Assembly: GCA_963742585.1 (NCBI GenBank) | Contig: CAVUMI010000009.1 | Location: 868,001-932,000, forward strand | From: JACDEA01 sp963742585 | GTDB taxonomy: Bacteria; Actinomycetota; Acidimicrobiia; Acidimicrobiales; JACDEA01 | Reading direction: 5' to 3' | DNA length: 64,000 nucleotides | Shown here: piece after piece, positions 1-8,898 of the stretch | How positions within the stretch are numbered: position 1 is the stretch's first letter | Layout: each line of letters opens with the position of its first letter | Translations under genes and position numbers: made by a program | The notes under the pieces: generated by a model | The model's database searches: none | What the model saw: only the letters and a program-made list of their open reading frames with translations | Told to the model about the DNA's origin: nothing

Positions 1-155
1 ACTTCGAACGTCACCTTGCCGGCCGTGAAGTCGGTTTTGGCCGCGTCGCACTCGGTGTCGCTCGCTGAAACCGCGACCACGTCATCACTGCTGCTCGAGC
101 ACACGGCCAACGAAGCGATCGCGACAAGAGAAACAAGTACTGCACGGCGAGTCAT
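1..155 (-). CDS. efeO: EfeO-like iron-uptake lipoprotein, N-terminal fragment
   Basis: Only the first 51 residues are inside the window; the gene runs off the left edge. It begins with a short basic N-terminus, a hydrophobic stretch and a Cys followed by a Ser-rich linker (LAVCSSSS), as in a lipoprotein signal. The next part (ASDTECDAAK then TDFTAGKVTFEV) resembles the start of the cupredoxin domain of EfeO, the periplasmic/extracytoplasmic partner of the EfeU permease. The ATG overlaps the efeU stop codon (ATGA), so the two are translationally coupled. The C-terminal M75 peptidase-like domain, and efeB, would lie outside the window. The identification rests on a short fragment plus context. 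Confidence 0.75.
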   Translation of the reverse strand, partial: MTRRAVLVSLVAIASLAVCSSSSDDVVAVSASDTECDAAKTDFTAGKVTFE

Positions 156-1003
156 TGATTGGCTGGTTCCTTGGTTCGGGCCGCACTCAGCGTCGCTGGT
201 GCAGTCGCGGGCATGGGCCTAAAGAACAGGTAGAGCACTGGGACGAGGTATGCGAAGTAGACGAACAGCTCGATCCAGGTCGGGGCACCGTTGAAGTTGA
301 AGATGCCCTTGAGGAGCGTGCCGTACCAACTCGACGGCGGGATCTCCGCGGTGATGTCGAACGCGATCGAGTTGAGGCCGGGGAGAATGTCGGCCTCCTG
401 TAGGTCGTGCACGCCATAGGCAAGGACACCAGCGGCAACCACGACGAGGAGAGCGCCGGTGATGCGGAAGAACCGGGCGAGGTTGAGCGACACCGAACGC
501 TTGTAGATGAGCCAGCCGATCACGACAGCTGTGAGCAGACCGAGCACGGCACCGGCTCCCGGAGCGAGGCCCGAGCCCGCAGCACGTAGCGCGGGCCAGA
601 GGAACAGCGCAGTCTCGAGGCCTTCCCGACCGACGGAGATGAACGCCATCAGTGCCAAGGCCGTGCCGCCGCCGCGTATGGCGAGATCGACCTTCCCCTG
701 CAATTCGTCCTTGAGGTCGCACGCCTGCGCGCGCATCCAGAACACCATGGCGGTCACCATCGCCACGGCCACGATGGAGGTGACTCCGCCGAACGCCTCT
801 TGGGCCTTGAAGCTCAACGTGCGCGACGTGAAGGTGAGAACCGCGCCGACCGCGAGGCTCCCAGCCACCGCCGCACCGACGCCGACCCAGACGGGCAGCA
901 ACCACTCACGCTTTCCGGTGCGCACCAAGTAGGCAACGATGATGCCGACCACGAGCGAGGCCTCCAGCCCTTCGCGGAGGCCGATGAGGAAGTTCGCGAA
1001 CAC
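152..1003 (-). CDS. efeU: EfeU/FTR1-family iron permease
   Basis: 283-residue polytopic membrane protein. Two REGLE motifs are visible, near residue 10 (LREGLEASLVVG) and near residue 125 (VGREGLETALFLW). Paired REXXE motifs in transmembrane helices are the iron-translocating signature of the FTR1/EfeU family. Length fits the family (about 270-290 residues). The start is GTG, and the gene is first in an efeU-efeO operon with a 4-base overlap. An iron-box-like operator and a TANNNT -10 element lie upstream, so iron-repressed expression is likely. The protein should sit in the cytoplasmic membrane and import iron together with EfeO and, if present, EfeB. Confidence 0.92.
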   Translation of the reverse strand: MFANFLIGLREGLEASLVVGIIVAYLVRTGKREWLLPVWVGVGAAVAGSLAVGAVLTFTSRTLSFKAQEAFGGVTSIVAVAMVTAMVFWMRAQACDLKDELQGKVDLAIRGGGTALALMAFISVGREGLETALFLWPALRAAGSGLAPGAGAVLGLLTAVVIGWLIYKRSVSLNLARFFRITGALLVVVAAGVLAYGVHDLQEADILPGLNSIAFDITAEIPPSSWYGTLLKGIFNFNGAPTWIELFVYFAYLVPVLYLFFRPMPATAPATLSAARTKEPANQ

Positions 1004-1031
1004 GGCGGCTACGCCGCCACCGAGACGGGCG

Positions 1032-1037
1032 ACTCTA
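1032..1037 (-). promoter_or_regulatory. -10 element of efeUO
   Basis: On the minus strand this reads TAGAGT, a TANNNT actinobacterial -10 hexamer, 28 bases upstream of the efeU GTG. The expected -35 position falls inside the iron box at 1052-1070, so repressor binding there would block the polymerase. Confidence 0.5.
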
Positions 1038-1051
1038 TTTCTGACACGCCG

Positions 1052-1070
1052 TCAGGTTAGGGGTACCTAA
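1052..1070 (-). promoter_or_regulatory. IdeR/DtxR-type iron box upstream of efeUO
   Basis: The plus strand reads TCAGGTTAGGGGTACCTAA. Against the 19-base IdeR/DtxR consensus TWAGGTTAGSCTWACCTWA this matches 16 of 19 positions, with intact AGGTTAG and ACCTAA arms. It lies about 50 bases upstream of efeU and overlaps the predicted -35 region. Iron-loaded IdeR/DtxR would be expected to repress efeUO here. The regulator gene itself is not in the window. Confidence 0.7.
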
Positions 1071-1079
1071 CAAAAAACG

Positions 1080-1940
1080 TCAAGCCGGGCGAACCGCAGC
1101 CGGGTGCTGCGCCCGATCGACCTCGACGAATTCCAACCGCAGGCGATCGAGGGCCGCGTCGTCGCCCGGGAACGTCAGCGCCTGGCTCGTGATCGTCTCG
1201 ACGCCCAACAGGTCCGCCAGCCGGGTCACCAATCTGTCGGTGAATACGCGCGCACCCTCAGCGCCGGTCTCCGGCAGCACGATCGCAAATCGGAAGTTGG
1301 TCTCGTCGCTGGCGTGGCTGACGCGGTCGACGGTCCGCACGCTCCGCTGCAATCCGGTGGCGACCTCGCGAAGGACGCGGTTGCGTCGCCGGCGGGGTAC
1401 CCCGGCGAACGTGGCAGCGGGAATGTTGACCGCGCTCACCGAGAAGATGGATTGGTACCGCGCCGCACGAGACATCTCCAGGTTGGTGGTTTCGATGAAG
1501 GAGCGTGCGTTGTACAGCCCCGTGACGTCGTCGACATGGTCGTAGAGATCGAGCTTGGTGAGCGACCCGCGCACCTGCCGGTTGGCCAGGCCCCCGACCA
1601 CGCCGAAGGCCAGGAACGCGATCGAGCGCGACAGGATCACGCCGCGGAACTGCGCGAACCCGACTGCCTCGATGGCGTCGGCGCGGAGCGCCACGTAAAG
1701 CACGATCGCCATGCCGGCCATCGCCGCGCCGCCGATCCAGTCCCAGAAGACGAAAGCCACGAAGATCGGGATGAACAGCAGGATTGCGACAACCTCGACG
1801 GTCTCGACGCGGCGGGCGTAGTTGACGCCGGCCGTTATGCCGAGAAAGAGAAGTCCTGCGCCGAGAAGGAGCAGCCGCGCCTGCGTGTAGCTCAACGCCC
1901 GCTTGGGCCGATGGTCCGAAATGACTACGCCATTAACCAT
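1080..1940 (-). CDS. Membrane protein with degenerate GGDEF-like domain
   Basis: 286 residues from the chosen ATG. About 140 N-terminal residues contain several hydrophobic helices. The C-terminal half resembles a diguanylate cyclase fold: the typical domain opening is present (DDVTGLYNARSF), but the place where GGDEF should stand reads HASDETNF, so the catalytic loop is missing and cyclase activity is unlikely. It may be a c-di-GMP sensor or have lost nucleotide function. The ATG at 1940 is preferred over the in-frame GTG at 1946 because GGAG lies seven bases before it. Stands alone between the efe operon and a divergent small gene. Confidence 0.7.
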   Translation of the reverse strand: MVNGVVISDHRPKRALSYTQARLLLLGAGLLFLGITAGVNYARRVETVEVVAILLFIPIFVAFVFWDWIGGAAMAGMAIVLYVALRADAIEAVGFAQFRGVILSRSIAFLAFGVVGGLANRQVRGSLTKLDLYDHVDDVTGLYNARSFIETTNLEMSRAARYQSIFSVSAVNIPAATFAGVPRRRRNRVLREVATGLQRSVRTVDRVSHASDETNFRFAIVLPETGAEGARVFTDRLVTRLADLLGVETITSQALTFPGDDAALDRLRLEFVEVDRAQHPAAVRPA

Positions 1941-1990
1941 TGACACTCTCCGTACGGTTCAACTGCGTGGTACCTCTCCTGCGATCTCGC

Positions 1991-2422
1991 ATGGCACTCA
2001 TCGGCATCTTGGGCGCGTTCTTGATCCCGATCTGGATCTCGTCGATGCGCGGCGTCACTCACGTGGTGACGTGCCAGGAGGCGACGGACGTGCCGTTCTC
2101 GGTTCTGTTGCCGCCGAGCGGGTCGCCCGCCGTGGCCAGCGCGGCGACGTTCACCCGCGACGACACCTCCGCCCTGTGCGGCGGCCTCCACGTCGACATC
2201 CGCGTGGGCCGGGTCACCGATCGCACGCTCGAGATGACCCTGCCGATAGGGAACGACACTCGCCACGCGTGGGAGGGGACCGTCAAGCTGGACCTCGGTT
2301 CGGTTGATATCCCGGTCCGCATCGGGAGGATCCCGGCCGGTGAATCCCGTCAGCAGACGCTCCGGTTCAACGTGGACCCCGGCTCGACGGAGATCAACGG
2401 CTCGCTGTTGCTCGGCCCGTAG
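1991..2422 (+). CDS. Small N-terminally anchored hypothetical protein
   Basis: 143 residues from the ATG. A short basic N-terminus is followed by one hydrophobic segment (ALIGILGAFLIPIWISS), then a roughly 115-residue extracytoplasmic part rich in beta-prone sequence (KLDLGSVDIPVRIGRIPAGES), with two Cys that could pair (HVVTCQEA and ALCGGLHV). I do not recognise the family. Reading is open upstream to a GTG at 1967 and a TTG at 1940, but those starts crowd the divergent gene; no Shine-Dalgarno sequence settles the start. The gene ends 35 bases before polA. Confidence 0.55.
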   Translation: MALIGILGAFLIPIWISSMRGVTHVVTCQEATDVPFSVLLPPSGSPAVASAATFTRDDTSALCGGLHVDIRVGRVTDRTLEMTLPIGNDTRHAWEGTVKLDLGSVDIPVRIGRIPAGESRQQTLRFNVDPGSTEINGSLLLGP

Positions 2423-2442
2423 CCGCACGCGCAGCCACGTCC

Positions 2443-2448
2443 TACGAT
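2443..2448 (+). promoter_or_regulatory. -10 element of polA (leaderless arrangement)
   Basis: TACGAT, a TANNNT hexamer, ends nine bases before the polA ATG and no Shine-Dalgarno sequence intervenes. Transcription would begin at or next to the start codon, as in leaderless actinobacterial mRNAs. Confidence 0.5.
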
Positions 2449-2457
2449 CGGACGCGG

Positions 2458-5115
2458 ATGGCCAAGCTGATGCTGCTGGACGGGAACTCGCTCACCTATC
2501 GCGCCTTTTTCGCGCTGCCCACTGATATGGCGACGGCGTCGGGCCAGGTCACCAACGCCGTCTTCGGCTTCACGTCGATGCTCATCTACCTGCTGAGGGA
2601 GCACAAGCCCGACGCCATCGCGGTGGCGTTCGACCTCCCCCAGCCCACCTTCCGCCACGAACTGGTCGACGACTACAAGGCGGGTCGGGCGGCGGCGCCC
2701 GACATCCTGCGCCAGCAGATGGGCCTCGTCCGCCAGGTGGTCGAAGCCCTGCGCATCCCGATTCTCGAACTTCCGGGCTATGAAGCCGATGACGTTCTGG
2801 CCACGCTGGCGACCCAGGCACGCGATCGCGGCGACGACGTCGTGATCGTCAGCGGCGACCGCGACGTGTACCAGTTGGTCGAGGACCCCCACATCCGGGT
2901 GCTCTACAACCTCCGTGGCGTCAGCGACTACCGCGACTACGACGAGGCTGGCATCAAGGATCGCACCGGCGTCACGCCGGTCGACTACCCGCAATACGCC
3001 GCGCTGCGGGGCGATCCCAGCGACAACCTGCCCGGTGTTCCCGGCGTAGGGGAGAAGACCGCCGCCAAGCTCATCAACGACTACGGCGACCTCGACGCGA
3101 TCTTCGCCAACCTCGACAAGCTCACACCCAAGCTCCGCGAGAACCTGGCTGCCCACGAGCAGAATGTGCGCAAGAACGCGCTGGCCACGCCGCTCGTGCG
3201 CGACGCGCCGATCAGCTGCGAGGTCGACGACCTCCGGATGGGTGGATGGGACACCGACGAGGTCCGCGACCTCTTCAACTTTCTCGAGTTCAGAACACTG
3301 TGGGACCGGCTGGTCGAAGCCATCGGTGACGAGGGCGGGGCCCTTGAGCCGGAGATGCAGGCCGAGCCGCTGGCGGTCGACGTCGTACGGATCGACGATC
3401 CGGCCGTCGCCGTCGCCTTTCTGGACGGGCTCGTCAACGCCGCGGAGCCCGTCGCCGCCGCTGGGGCATGGGAGGGGGCCGAGGGCCGCTCGGAGCTGCT
3501 CGGCGTGGCGCTGGGCGATACATGGCTGCCGCGGGAGCAGTTCAGCGAGAACGTGATCGCCGCGCTGAAGCGGGTGTTCGCCACGGTTCCGATCAACACA
3601 CACAACGCGAAGGCGCTTATCCGGGGCTTGCATCCGCTCGGAATCGGCGTCGGCGTCCTCCATCTCGACACCGCGATCGCCGCGTATCTGATCGATCCGG
3701 CCGGCGACCAGTACCTCCTCGAGGATCTCGCTCCGCGCTACGCGGGCGTGGAAGTGCGCGCTCCGGAGGGGCCGGCGGCCGGCCAGCTCGACCTCGATGG
3801 CACCGCCGGCGATGTCGCCGAGGACACGGTGCGCCGGGCGGCGGCGGTGGCGCGGCTCTTCGATCCCTTATCTGGCGCCCTCGCCGCGCGCGGCCTGTCC
3901 GACCTCTACGACAACGTCGAGCGACCGCTGGTTCCGGTGCTGGCGCGCATGGAGATCGCCGGTGTGCGGGTCGACGCCTCGTATCTCAAGGAACTGAACA
4001 CGTCGCTCACCGACGAGGTCCGCAGCCTCGAGACCGAGATCCAGGAGCTGGCGGGTGAGCCGTTCAAGGTGAACTCCACCCCCCAGCTGCGAGCGGTGTT
4101 GTTCGAGAAGCTCGGGCTGCAGCCGTCGAAGCGCACCAAGACGGGCTTCTCCACCGACGCACAGTCCCTCGAGAAGCTGGCCGGGCAACACCCGATCATC
4201 GAGAAGCTGCTGCGCTACCGCGAGGTCGAGAAGCTCCGTTCCACGTACGGTGAGGGCCTCCTCGGCGAAGTCGGCGGCGATGGCCGCATCCACGCCACGT
4301 TCAATCAGACTGTCGCTCGTACCGGGCGCCTCTCGTCGGATGCACCGAATCTGCACAACATCCCGGTGCGCAGTGAGGAAGGCCGGCGGTTCCGCCGGGC
4401 GTTCGTGCCGGCCGACGGCTGTGAGTTCCTGGTGGCCGACTACAACCAGATCGAGTTGCGCGTCATCGCCCACCTGGCGCAGGACCCCGGGCTCATCGAG
4501 GCGTTCACCAGCGGCGCCGACATCCACACCACGACCGCGGCCCGCATCTACGGCGTCGCTGATGCCGACGTCTCGATCGGCCAGCGCAGCAAAGCGAAGA
4601 TGGTGTCCTACGGGCTGGCCTACGGCATGGAGTCATACGGCCTCGCGCAACGCTTGAACATCCCCGTGGACGAAGCGGCGGAGATCCTGGGCGCCTACTT
4701 CATCGCTTTCCCCAACGTGAGGGAGTACATGGAGCGCACGGTGGCCGAGGCGCGCCAGCGCGGGTACACCGAGACGCTGTTCGGGCGCCGCCGCCAGATA
4801 CCCGAACTGGCGTCGAACAACTACCGCATCCGCCAGGCGGGCGAGCGGCAGGCCATGAACGCCGGCATCCAGGGCCTGGCCGCCGACATCTTCAAGGTCG
4901 CACTCGTGCGGCTCGACCACGGTCTCGATGCCGCCGGGCTCGCCAGTCGCCTCGTGCTCCAGGTGCACGATGAGGTCATCCTCGAGGTCCCGCCCAAGGA
5001 GAAGGAGCAGGCCGCCACGGTCACGCTCGAGGCCATGCGCGGCGCCTGCGAACTCTGCGTCGATCTCGAGGTCAACGTGAGCTGGGGCTCCAATTGGGCC
5101 GAGGCGAAATCGTGA
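2458..5115 (+). CDS. polA: DNA polymerase I
   Basis: 885 residues. Domain order: 5'-3' flap exonuclease (about 1-290, with SGDRDVYQLV and the helix-hairpin segment GVPGVGEKTAAKL), a 3'-5' exonuclease-like domain (about 310-490), then the A-family polymerase domain (about 500-885). The proofreading Asp/Glu motif is not visible where expected (AAAGAWEG instead of an FDTETD-type motif), so proofreading is probably lost, as in other actinobacterial enzymes. Polymerase motifs are intact: RTGRLSSDAPNLHNIP, VADYNQIELRV, and LQVHDEV. The O-helix reads KMVSYGLAYG, with Tyr where E. coli has Phe762. Acts in gap filling during excision repair and Okazaki fragment processing. Confidence 0.97.
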   Translation: MAKLMLLDGNSLTYRAFFALPTDMATASGQVTNAVFGFTSMLIYLLREHKPDAIAVAFDLPQPTFRHELVDDYKAGRAAAPDILRQQMGLVRQVVEALRIPILELPGYEADDVLATLATQARDRGDDVVIVSGDRDVYQLVEDPHIRVLYNLRGVSDYRDYDEAGIKDRTGVTPVDYPQYAALRGDPSDNLPGVPGVGEKTAAKLINDYGDLDAIFANLDKLTPKLRENLAAHEQNVRKNALATPLVRDAPISCEVDDLRMGGWDTDEVRDLFNFLEFRTLWDRLVEAIGDEGGALEPEMQAEPLAVDVVRIDDPAVAVAFLDGLVNAAEPVAAAGAWEGAEGRSELLGVALGDTWLPREQFSENVIAALKRVFATVPINTHNAKALIRGLHPLGIGVGVLHLDTAIAAYLIDPAGDQYLLEDLAPRYAGVEVRAPEGPAAGQLDLDGTAGDVAEDTVRRAAAVARLFDPLSGALAARGLSDLYDNVERPLVPVLARMEIAGVRVDASYLKELNTSLTDEVRSLETEIQELAGEPFKVNSTPQLRAVLFEKLGLQPSKRTKTGFSTDAQSLEKLAGQHPIIEKLLRYREVEKLRSTYGEGLLGEVGGDGRIHATFNQTVARTGRLSSDAPNLHNIPVRSEEGRRFRRAFVPADGCEFLVADYNQIELRVIAHLAQDPGLIEAFTSGADIHTTTAARIYGVADADVSIGQRSKAKMVSYGLAYGMESYGLAQRLNIPVDEAAEILGAYFIAFPNVREYMERTVAEARQRGYTETLFGRRRQIPELASNNYRIRQAGERQAMNAGIQGLAADIFKVALVRLDHGLDAAGLASRLVLQVHDEVILEVPPKEKEQAATVTLEAMRGACELCVDLEVNVSWGSNWAEAKS

Positions 5116-5164
5116 CCGTTGTTGGCAACGTTGGCGTCGGATAGCAAGGGCAAAGTTGCAAAGA

Positions 5165-5872
5165 ATGGAGTCGCACTGGTTTGAGCCGCTGGCCGAGCAC
5201 ATGGGGCCGGCGTACCTGCGGTACTCGTTCACCAAGGGCACTGAGCAGGAGGTGGCGTTCCTCGTTGGGGCCCTCGGGTTGACAGCTGGAATGCGCGCGC
5301 TCGATGTCGGCTGCGGTCCCGGGCGTCACGCGTACGCCCTCGCCGAGCGGGGGGTCGAAGTCCATGGTGTCGACATCAGCCAGACGTTTGTCGACCTGGC
5401 CAACGAGAAGGCGCCGGCGGGCGCGACCTTCGAGCGTGCCGACGCCCGTGCTCTCCGCTTCGACGAGCAGTTCGACGTCGCCATCTCGTTGTGTCAGGGC
5501 GCCTTCGGACTCGTCGGGGATGAGGACGCAGCGGTGCTCACCGGTATGGCGCGCGCCGTCAAGGTGGGAGGGCGGGTGGCGTTCAGTGCCTTCTCGTCGT
5601 ACTTCGCCGTCCGCTTCCTCGAGGATCAGGACACCTTCGATGCCGCCACCGGCGTGAACCACGAGACCACCGCGGTCAAGGACGAGGCCGGCAACGAGAA
5701 GGCCGCCGATCTTTGGACGTCGTGCTTCACGCCCCGCGAGCTGCGGCTGCTCTGCGACGCTGCCGGCCTCGCGGTAGAGCACATCTGGTCAGTCACGCCC
5801 GGTGCCTACGCGGAGAACCCGCCCGGGCTGGACCTGCCCGAGTACCTGACCGTGGCGGTCAAGTACCATTGA
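5165..5872 (+). CDS. Class I SAM-dependent methyltransferase
   Basis: 235 residues from the ATG; an in-frame TTG lies nine bases upstream. SAM-binding motif I is clear (ALDVGCGPGRHAYAL, near residue 45), followed by the acidic motif II (VHGVDIS) and a Methyltransf_11/25-type core. The C-terminal part ends with FTPRELRLLCDAAGL, a segment common in small-molecule methyltransferases. Substrate cannot be told. Lies between polA and rpsA on the same strand, 49 bases after polA. Confidence 0.8.
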   Translation: MESHWFEPLAEHMGPAYLRYSFTKGTEQEVAFLVGALGLTAGMRALDVGCGPGRHAYALAERGVEVHGVDISQTFVDLANEKAPAGATFERADARALRFDEQFDVAISLCQGAFGLVGDEDAAVLTGMARAVKVGGRVAFSAFSSYFAVRFLEDQDTFDAATGVNHETTAVKDEAGNEKAADLWTSCFTPRELRLLCDAAGLAVEHIWSVTPGAYAENPPGLDLPEYLTVAVKYH

Positions 5873-5935
5873 TCGTCTCCCAATAGGCGGAAATACCGCG
5901 GGAGAACCGTCCGGAAAGCGAGCGACCACCTCTAT

Positions 5936-7333
5936 ATGTCTGATCAAACTCCCACCCCCGAACCCGAGTCCCAGATGGGCACGTTCGACGAAGGTGGTGA
6001 GTACACCCCACGACAGATTGCCGTCGACGACCTAGACGGAATGTCGTTGGAAGACGCCATCGCCGGCACCATTGTCGAATTCGATGATGGCGACATCGTC
6101 ATCGGCACGATCGTGAAGGTGGACAAGGACGAGGTGCTGCTCGACATCGGCTTCAAGTCCGAAGGCGTGATCCCTGCACGCGAGCTGTCCATCCGCCACG
6201 ACGTCGACCCGCACGAGATCGTCAGTCTCGGGGAACGAGTCGAGGCCTTGGTCCTTCAGAAAGAGGACAAGGAAGGGCGCCTCGTCCTTTCCAAGAAGCG
6301 GGCGCAGTACGAGCGGGCATGGGGAGACATCGAGAAGATCAAGGAGCGCGAGGGCGTCGTCGAGGGCCCGGTCATCGAGGTCGTCAAGGGCGGTCTCATT
6401 CTCGACATCGGCCTCCGCGGCTTCCTTCCGGCGTCGCTCGTCGAGCTGCGCCGCGTCCGTGACCTACTGCCCTACGTCGGGCGCACCCTTCAGGCCAAGA
6501 TCATCGAGCTCGACAAGAACCGCAACAACGTGGTGCTCTCCCGACGGGCATGGCTGGAGGAGACGCAGAAGGAGCAGCGCGAGGAGTTCCTCGCCAACTT
6601 GAAGCCCGGCGAAGTCCGCAAGGGTGTCGTGAGTTCCGTGGTGAACTTCGGCGCCTTCGTCGATCTCGGCGGCATGGACGGACTCGTACACGTCAGCGAG
6701 CTGTCGTGGAAGCACGTCGACCACCCGTCCTCGGTCGTGCAGGTGGGCGATGAGATCGAGGTGCTGGTTCTCAACGTCGAGCTCGACAAGGAACGCATCA
6801 GCCTGTCGCTCAAGGCCACCCAGCAGGATCCGTGGCAGGAGTTCGCCACCGCGCACCGCGTCGGCGAGCTCGTCTATGGCCGCGTCACCAAGCTCGTGCC
6901 GTTCGGCGCCTTCATCCAGGTGGGCGAGGGCATCGAGGGTCTCGTGCACATCTCGGAGATGGCCGCGCACCACGTCGACCTGCCCGAGCAGGTCGTGACG
7001 CCGGGCGAGGAGCTGTGGGTCAAGATCATCGACATCGACCTGCAGCGCCGCCGCATCAGCCTGTCGATCAAGCAGGCCGCCGAGGGTGGCGAGGTGGCGG
7101 CGGAGTACCGCGAGCACTTCGGCGAGCACGCGTACGACGACCAGGGCAACTACATCGGTCCTGACTACTCGAAGGCCGAGTTCACGCCGGAGACCGAGGC
7201 GCAGGCCGCGTGGGCCGATCTGGCCGAGCAGTACACCGCGGGCGGCGCCGAGCCGGCCACCGCGCCGGAAGATGCGCCGGCCACAGCCGACGCCGGCGAA
7301 GCGGCTCCCGAGCCCGTCGAGGACGCGACCTAA
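5936..7333 (+). CDS. rpsA: 30S ribosomal protein S1
   Basis: 465 residues with four S1 RNA-binding domains at roughly 50-120, 135-210, 225-295 and 310-380. The last two are the canonical ones (VNFGAFVDLGGMDGLVHVSELS and VPFGAFIQVGEGIEGLVHISE regions). A negatively charged, Ala/Pro/Glu-rich tail of about 75 residues follows, as in other actinobacterial S1 proteins with four domains. It binds mRNA on the small subunit. The stop codon overlaps the stop of the converging tadG gene by four bases. No strong Shine-Dalgarno sequence precedes the ATG. Confidence 0.96.
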   Translation: MSDQTPTPEPESQMGTFDEGGEYTPRQIAVDDLDGMSLEDAIAGTIVEFDDGDIVIGTIVKVDKDEVLLDIGFKSEGVIPARELSIRHDVDPHEIVSLGERVEALVLQKEDKEGRLVLSKKRAQYERAWGDIEKIKEREGVVEGPVIEVVKGGLILDIGLRGFLPASLVELRRVRDLLPYVGRTLQAKIIELDKNRNNVVLSRRAWLEETQKEQREEFLANLKPGEVRKGVVSSVVNFGAFVDLGGMDGLVHVSELSWKHVDHPSSVVQVGDEIEVLVLNVELDKERISLSLKATQQDPWQEFATAHRVGELVYGRVTKLVPFGAFIQVGEGIEGLVHISEMAAHHVDLPEQVVTPGEELWVKIIDIDLQRRRISLSIKQAAEGGEVAAEYREHFGEHAYDDQGNYIGPDYSKAEFTPETEAQAAWADLAEQYTAGGAEPATAPEDAPATADAGEAAPEPVEDAT

Positions 7334-8898
7334 CCCACGAGGTGGACCGGATCGCCGAGGAGGTTGACGGACCAGGTCGTCCGGTCCGTGACCGTTCCCG
7401 ACGTGAAGGTGTACCGGATCTGCCACCAGTTGTCGCTGGCCGGTTGGTTGTAGGTCGCGTCGAGTAACAAGGTCAGCGTCACTTTGCGCCCGTTGAACCG
7501 GCTGTTGGTCACGTCCAGCGACGTGACGTTCGTGCCCGAGAGTCCGTTGTCCGAGAACCAGCTGAAGGTCTCCGGTTGGTCATCGACCGGACTGATGATC
7601 TTGATGGTGCTTCCGCCCTCGCCGGGGTCCCAGAGGTTGATGACCATCTGCTTACCCGCGTAGGTGGCCGAGACCTGGGCCAAATAGAAGTTGGCAATCA
7701 GCGAGGACTGGTTCGCGTATACCGAGATGCTGTCGGTGCCGTATACCCGCGGGCACGTGGCATCGGTGCGGGCGTCGCATGCTGACGAACTCGTTCCCTT
7801 TTGAAGGAAGACGCCGTAGGCGTTGGCGCCGATGCTCGGGTTGGTAAGTGTTCCCTCGCTCTTCTTGGTGTAGACGTCGAGGATGTACCGACCGCCCGGT
7901 GCGGTCGTCGGGATCGTGCAGAACTTGGTATAGCGACCGGCATTTGTGCCGCTACCGATCGTCATGTCGAACGGCGACGACTGGTTCGTCGTGAACGTGC
8001 GGGGGTTGGCCAGGCTCCCGCCGCAGCCCAGGTACGTGGGCGTCTTGTACAGCGCATTGTCGGTGTCGTCGAGCGTGCTCACGTCGGGTGCCCGGAGCCG
8101 GAAGGTCGTGGTGACTCTGGCGTTGTTGTTGCTGTAGTCATTGTCCGGCGAGTTGCCGTCGCTTGTGAAGAAGGGCGCGTCGTACAGGGCAATGGTGACC
8201 GATTGGGTGCGAACGGCTGGAAGGTCGACGTAATACGAGTAGCCGGCATTGAACGGTCCTACGGTGTCGCCGTCCTGGCCTGAGTACTCGAGGTTGTCGA
8301 CGTATGCGCCGTTCGGGCCGGGACCCGCTGGTGCCGGCGCGTTGCTCGGACAACGATTCGCCGGACTACCGGAGGTGACGAGATTGAAGCGGCTGAGGAT
8401 CTGGTCGCCTTGCTCCTTTGACGTACAGAAGCCGTTGACCGCGCCGTAGATGCCGTCACCCGGTGTCCCGAAGTGGTTGTAGGGACTTCCCAGAGGCACC
8501 GCAAGTTGGTACTCGGCGAGCGCCTTGCGCTCTACGTTGATGTCGCCCATGAACACGCGGGTGAAGTAGCTCTCGACCTTCGCATCCTTCAGCGTGACCC
8601 GATAGCGCTGGGGCGGAATCGGCTCGTAGATGACCGAGATGTCGCCACCGGCGATGAACTTGTTGGTCTTGAGACTGCTTTCCGCCGCAGTTTTTGCCGC
8701 GACGGTGTCCGGCATCCACACCACAGCCGCGAGCGCAGCGGCGTCGGCGGCGCGTTGGATCTGGAAGCTCCGCGAGTACCACCAGCCTAAGTCGACGCCG
8801 AATCCGGTGAACGCCAGCATCGCGGTGAGGAGCAGCACGAACAGCGGAAGAATCGCGCCTCGCTCGCCGCGCCGCGCAACGCGAACGGAGGTCGTCAT
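7330..8898 (-). CDS. tadG: TadG-like pilus assembly protein, system 1
   Basis: 522 residues. The N-terminus carries the Tad-type segment: RRGERGAILPLF followed by a hydrophobic helix and then WWYSRSFQIQRAADAAALAA, the usual 'DAAALA' signature. The remaining roughly 450 residues are a large extracytoplasmic Ser/Thr/Asn-rich beta region with few recognisable motifs. In the Tad system such proteins are pseudopilin-like or anchoring components at the cell surface. Its ATG overlaps the tadE stop (ATGA). Convergent with rpsA. Confidence 0.82.
   Translation of the reverse strand: MTTSVRVARRGERGAILPLFVLLLTAMLAFTGFGVDLGWWYSRSFQIQRAADAAALAAVVWMPDTVAAKTAAESSLKTNKFIAGGDISVIYEPIPPQRYRVTLKDAKVESYFTRVFMGDINVERKALAEYQLAVPLGSPYNHFGTPGDGIYGAVNGFCTSKEQGDQILSRFNLVTSGSPANRCPSNAPAPAGPGPNGAYVDNLEYSGQDGDTVGPFNAGYSYYVDLPAVRTQSVTIALYDAPFFTSDGNSPDNDYSNNNARVTTTFRLRAPDVSTLDDTDNALYKTPTYLGCGGSLANPRTFTTNQSSPFDMTIGSGTNAGRYTKFCTIPTTAPGGRYILDVYTKKSEGTLTNPSIGANAYGVFLQKGTSSSACDARTDATCPRVYGTDSISVYANQSSLIANFYLAQVSATYAGKQMVINLWDPGEGGSTIKIISPVDDQPETFSWFSDNGLSGTNVTSLDVTNSRFNGRKVTLTLLLDATYNQPASDNWWQIRYTFTSGTVTDRTTWSVNLLGDPVHLVG

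Noticed and set aside
2350..3663. Long open frame of 437 codons on the minus strand inside polA
   Set aside because: Antiphase shadow of polA caused by high GC at codon position 3; no motif, and PolA is intact on the other strand.
6464..7426. Long minus-strand open frame opposite rpsA
   Set aside because: Shadow frame over four conserved S1 domains; composition is low-complexity Val/Asp/His/Leu without domains.
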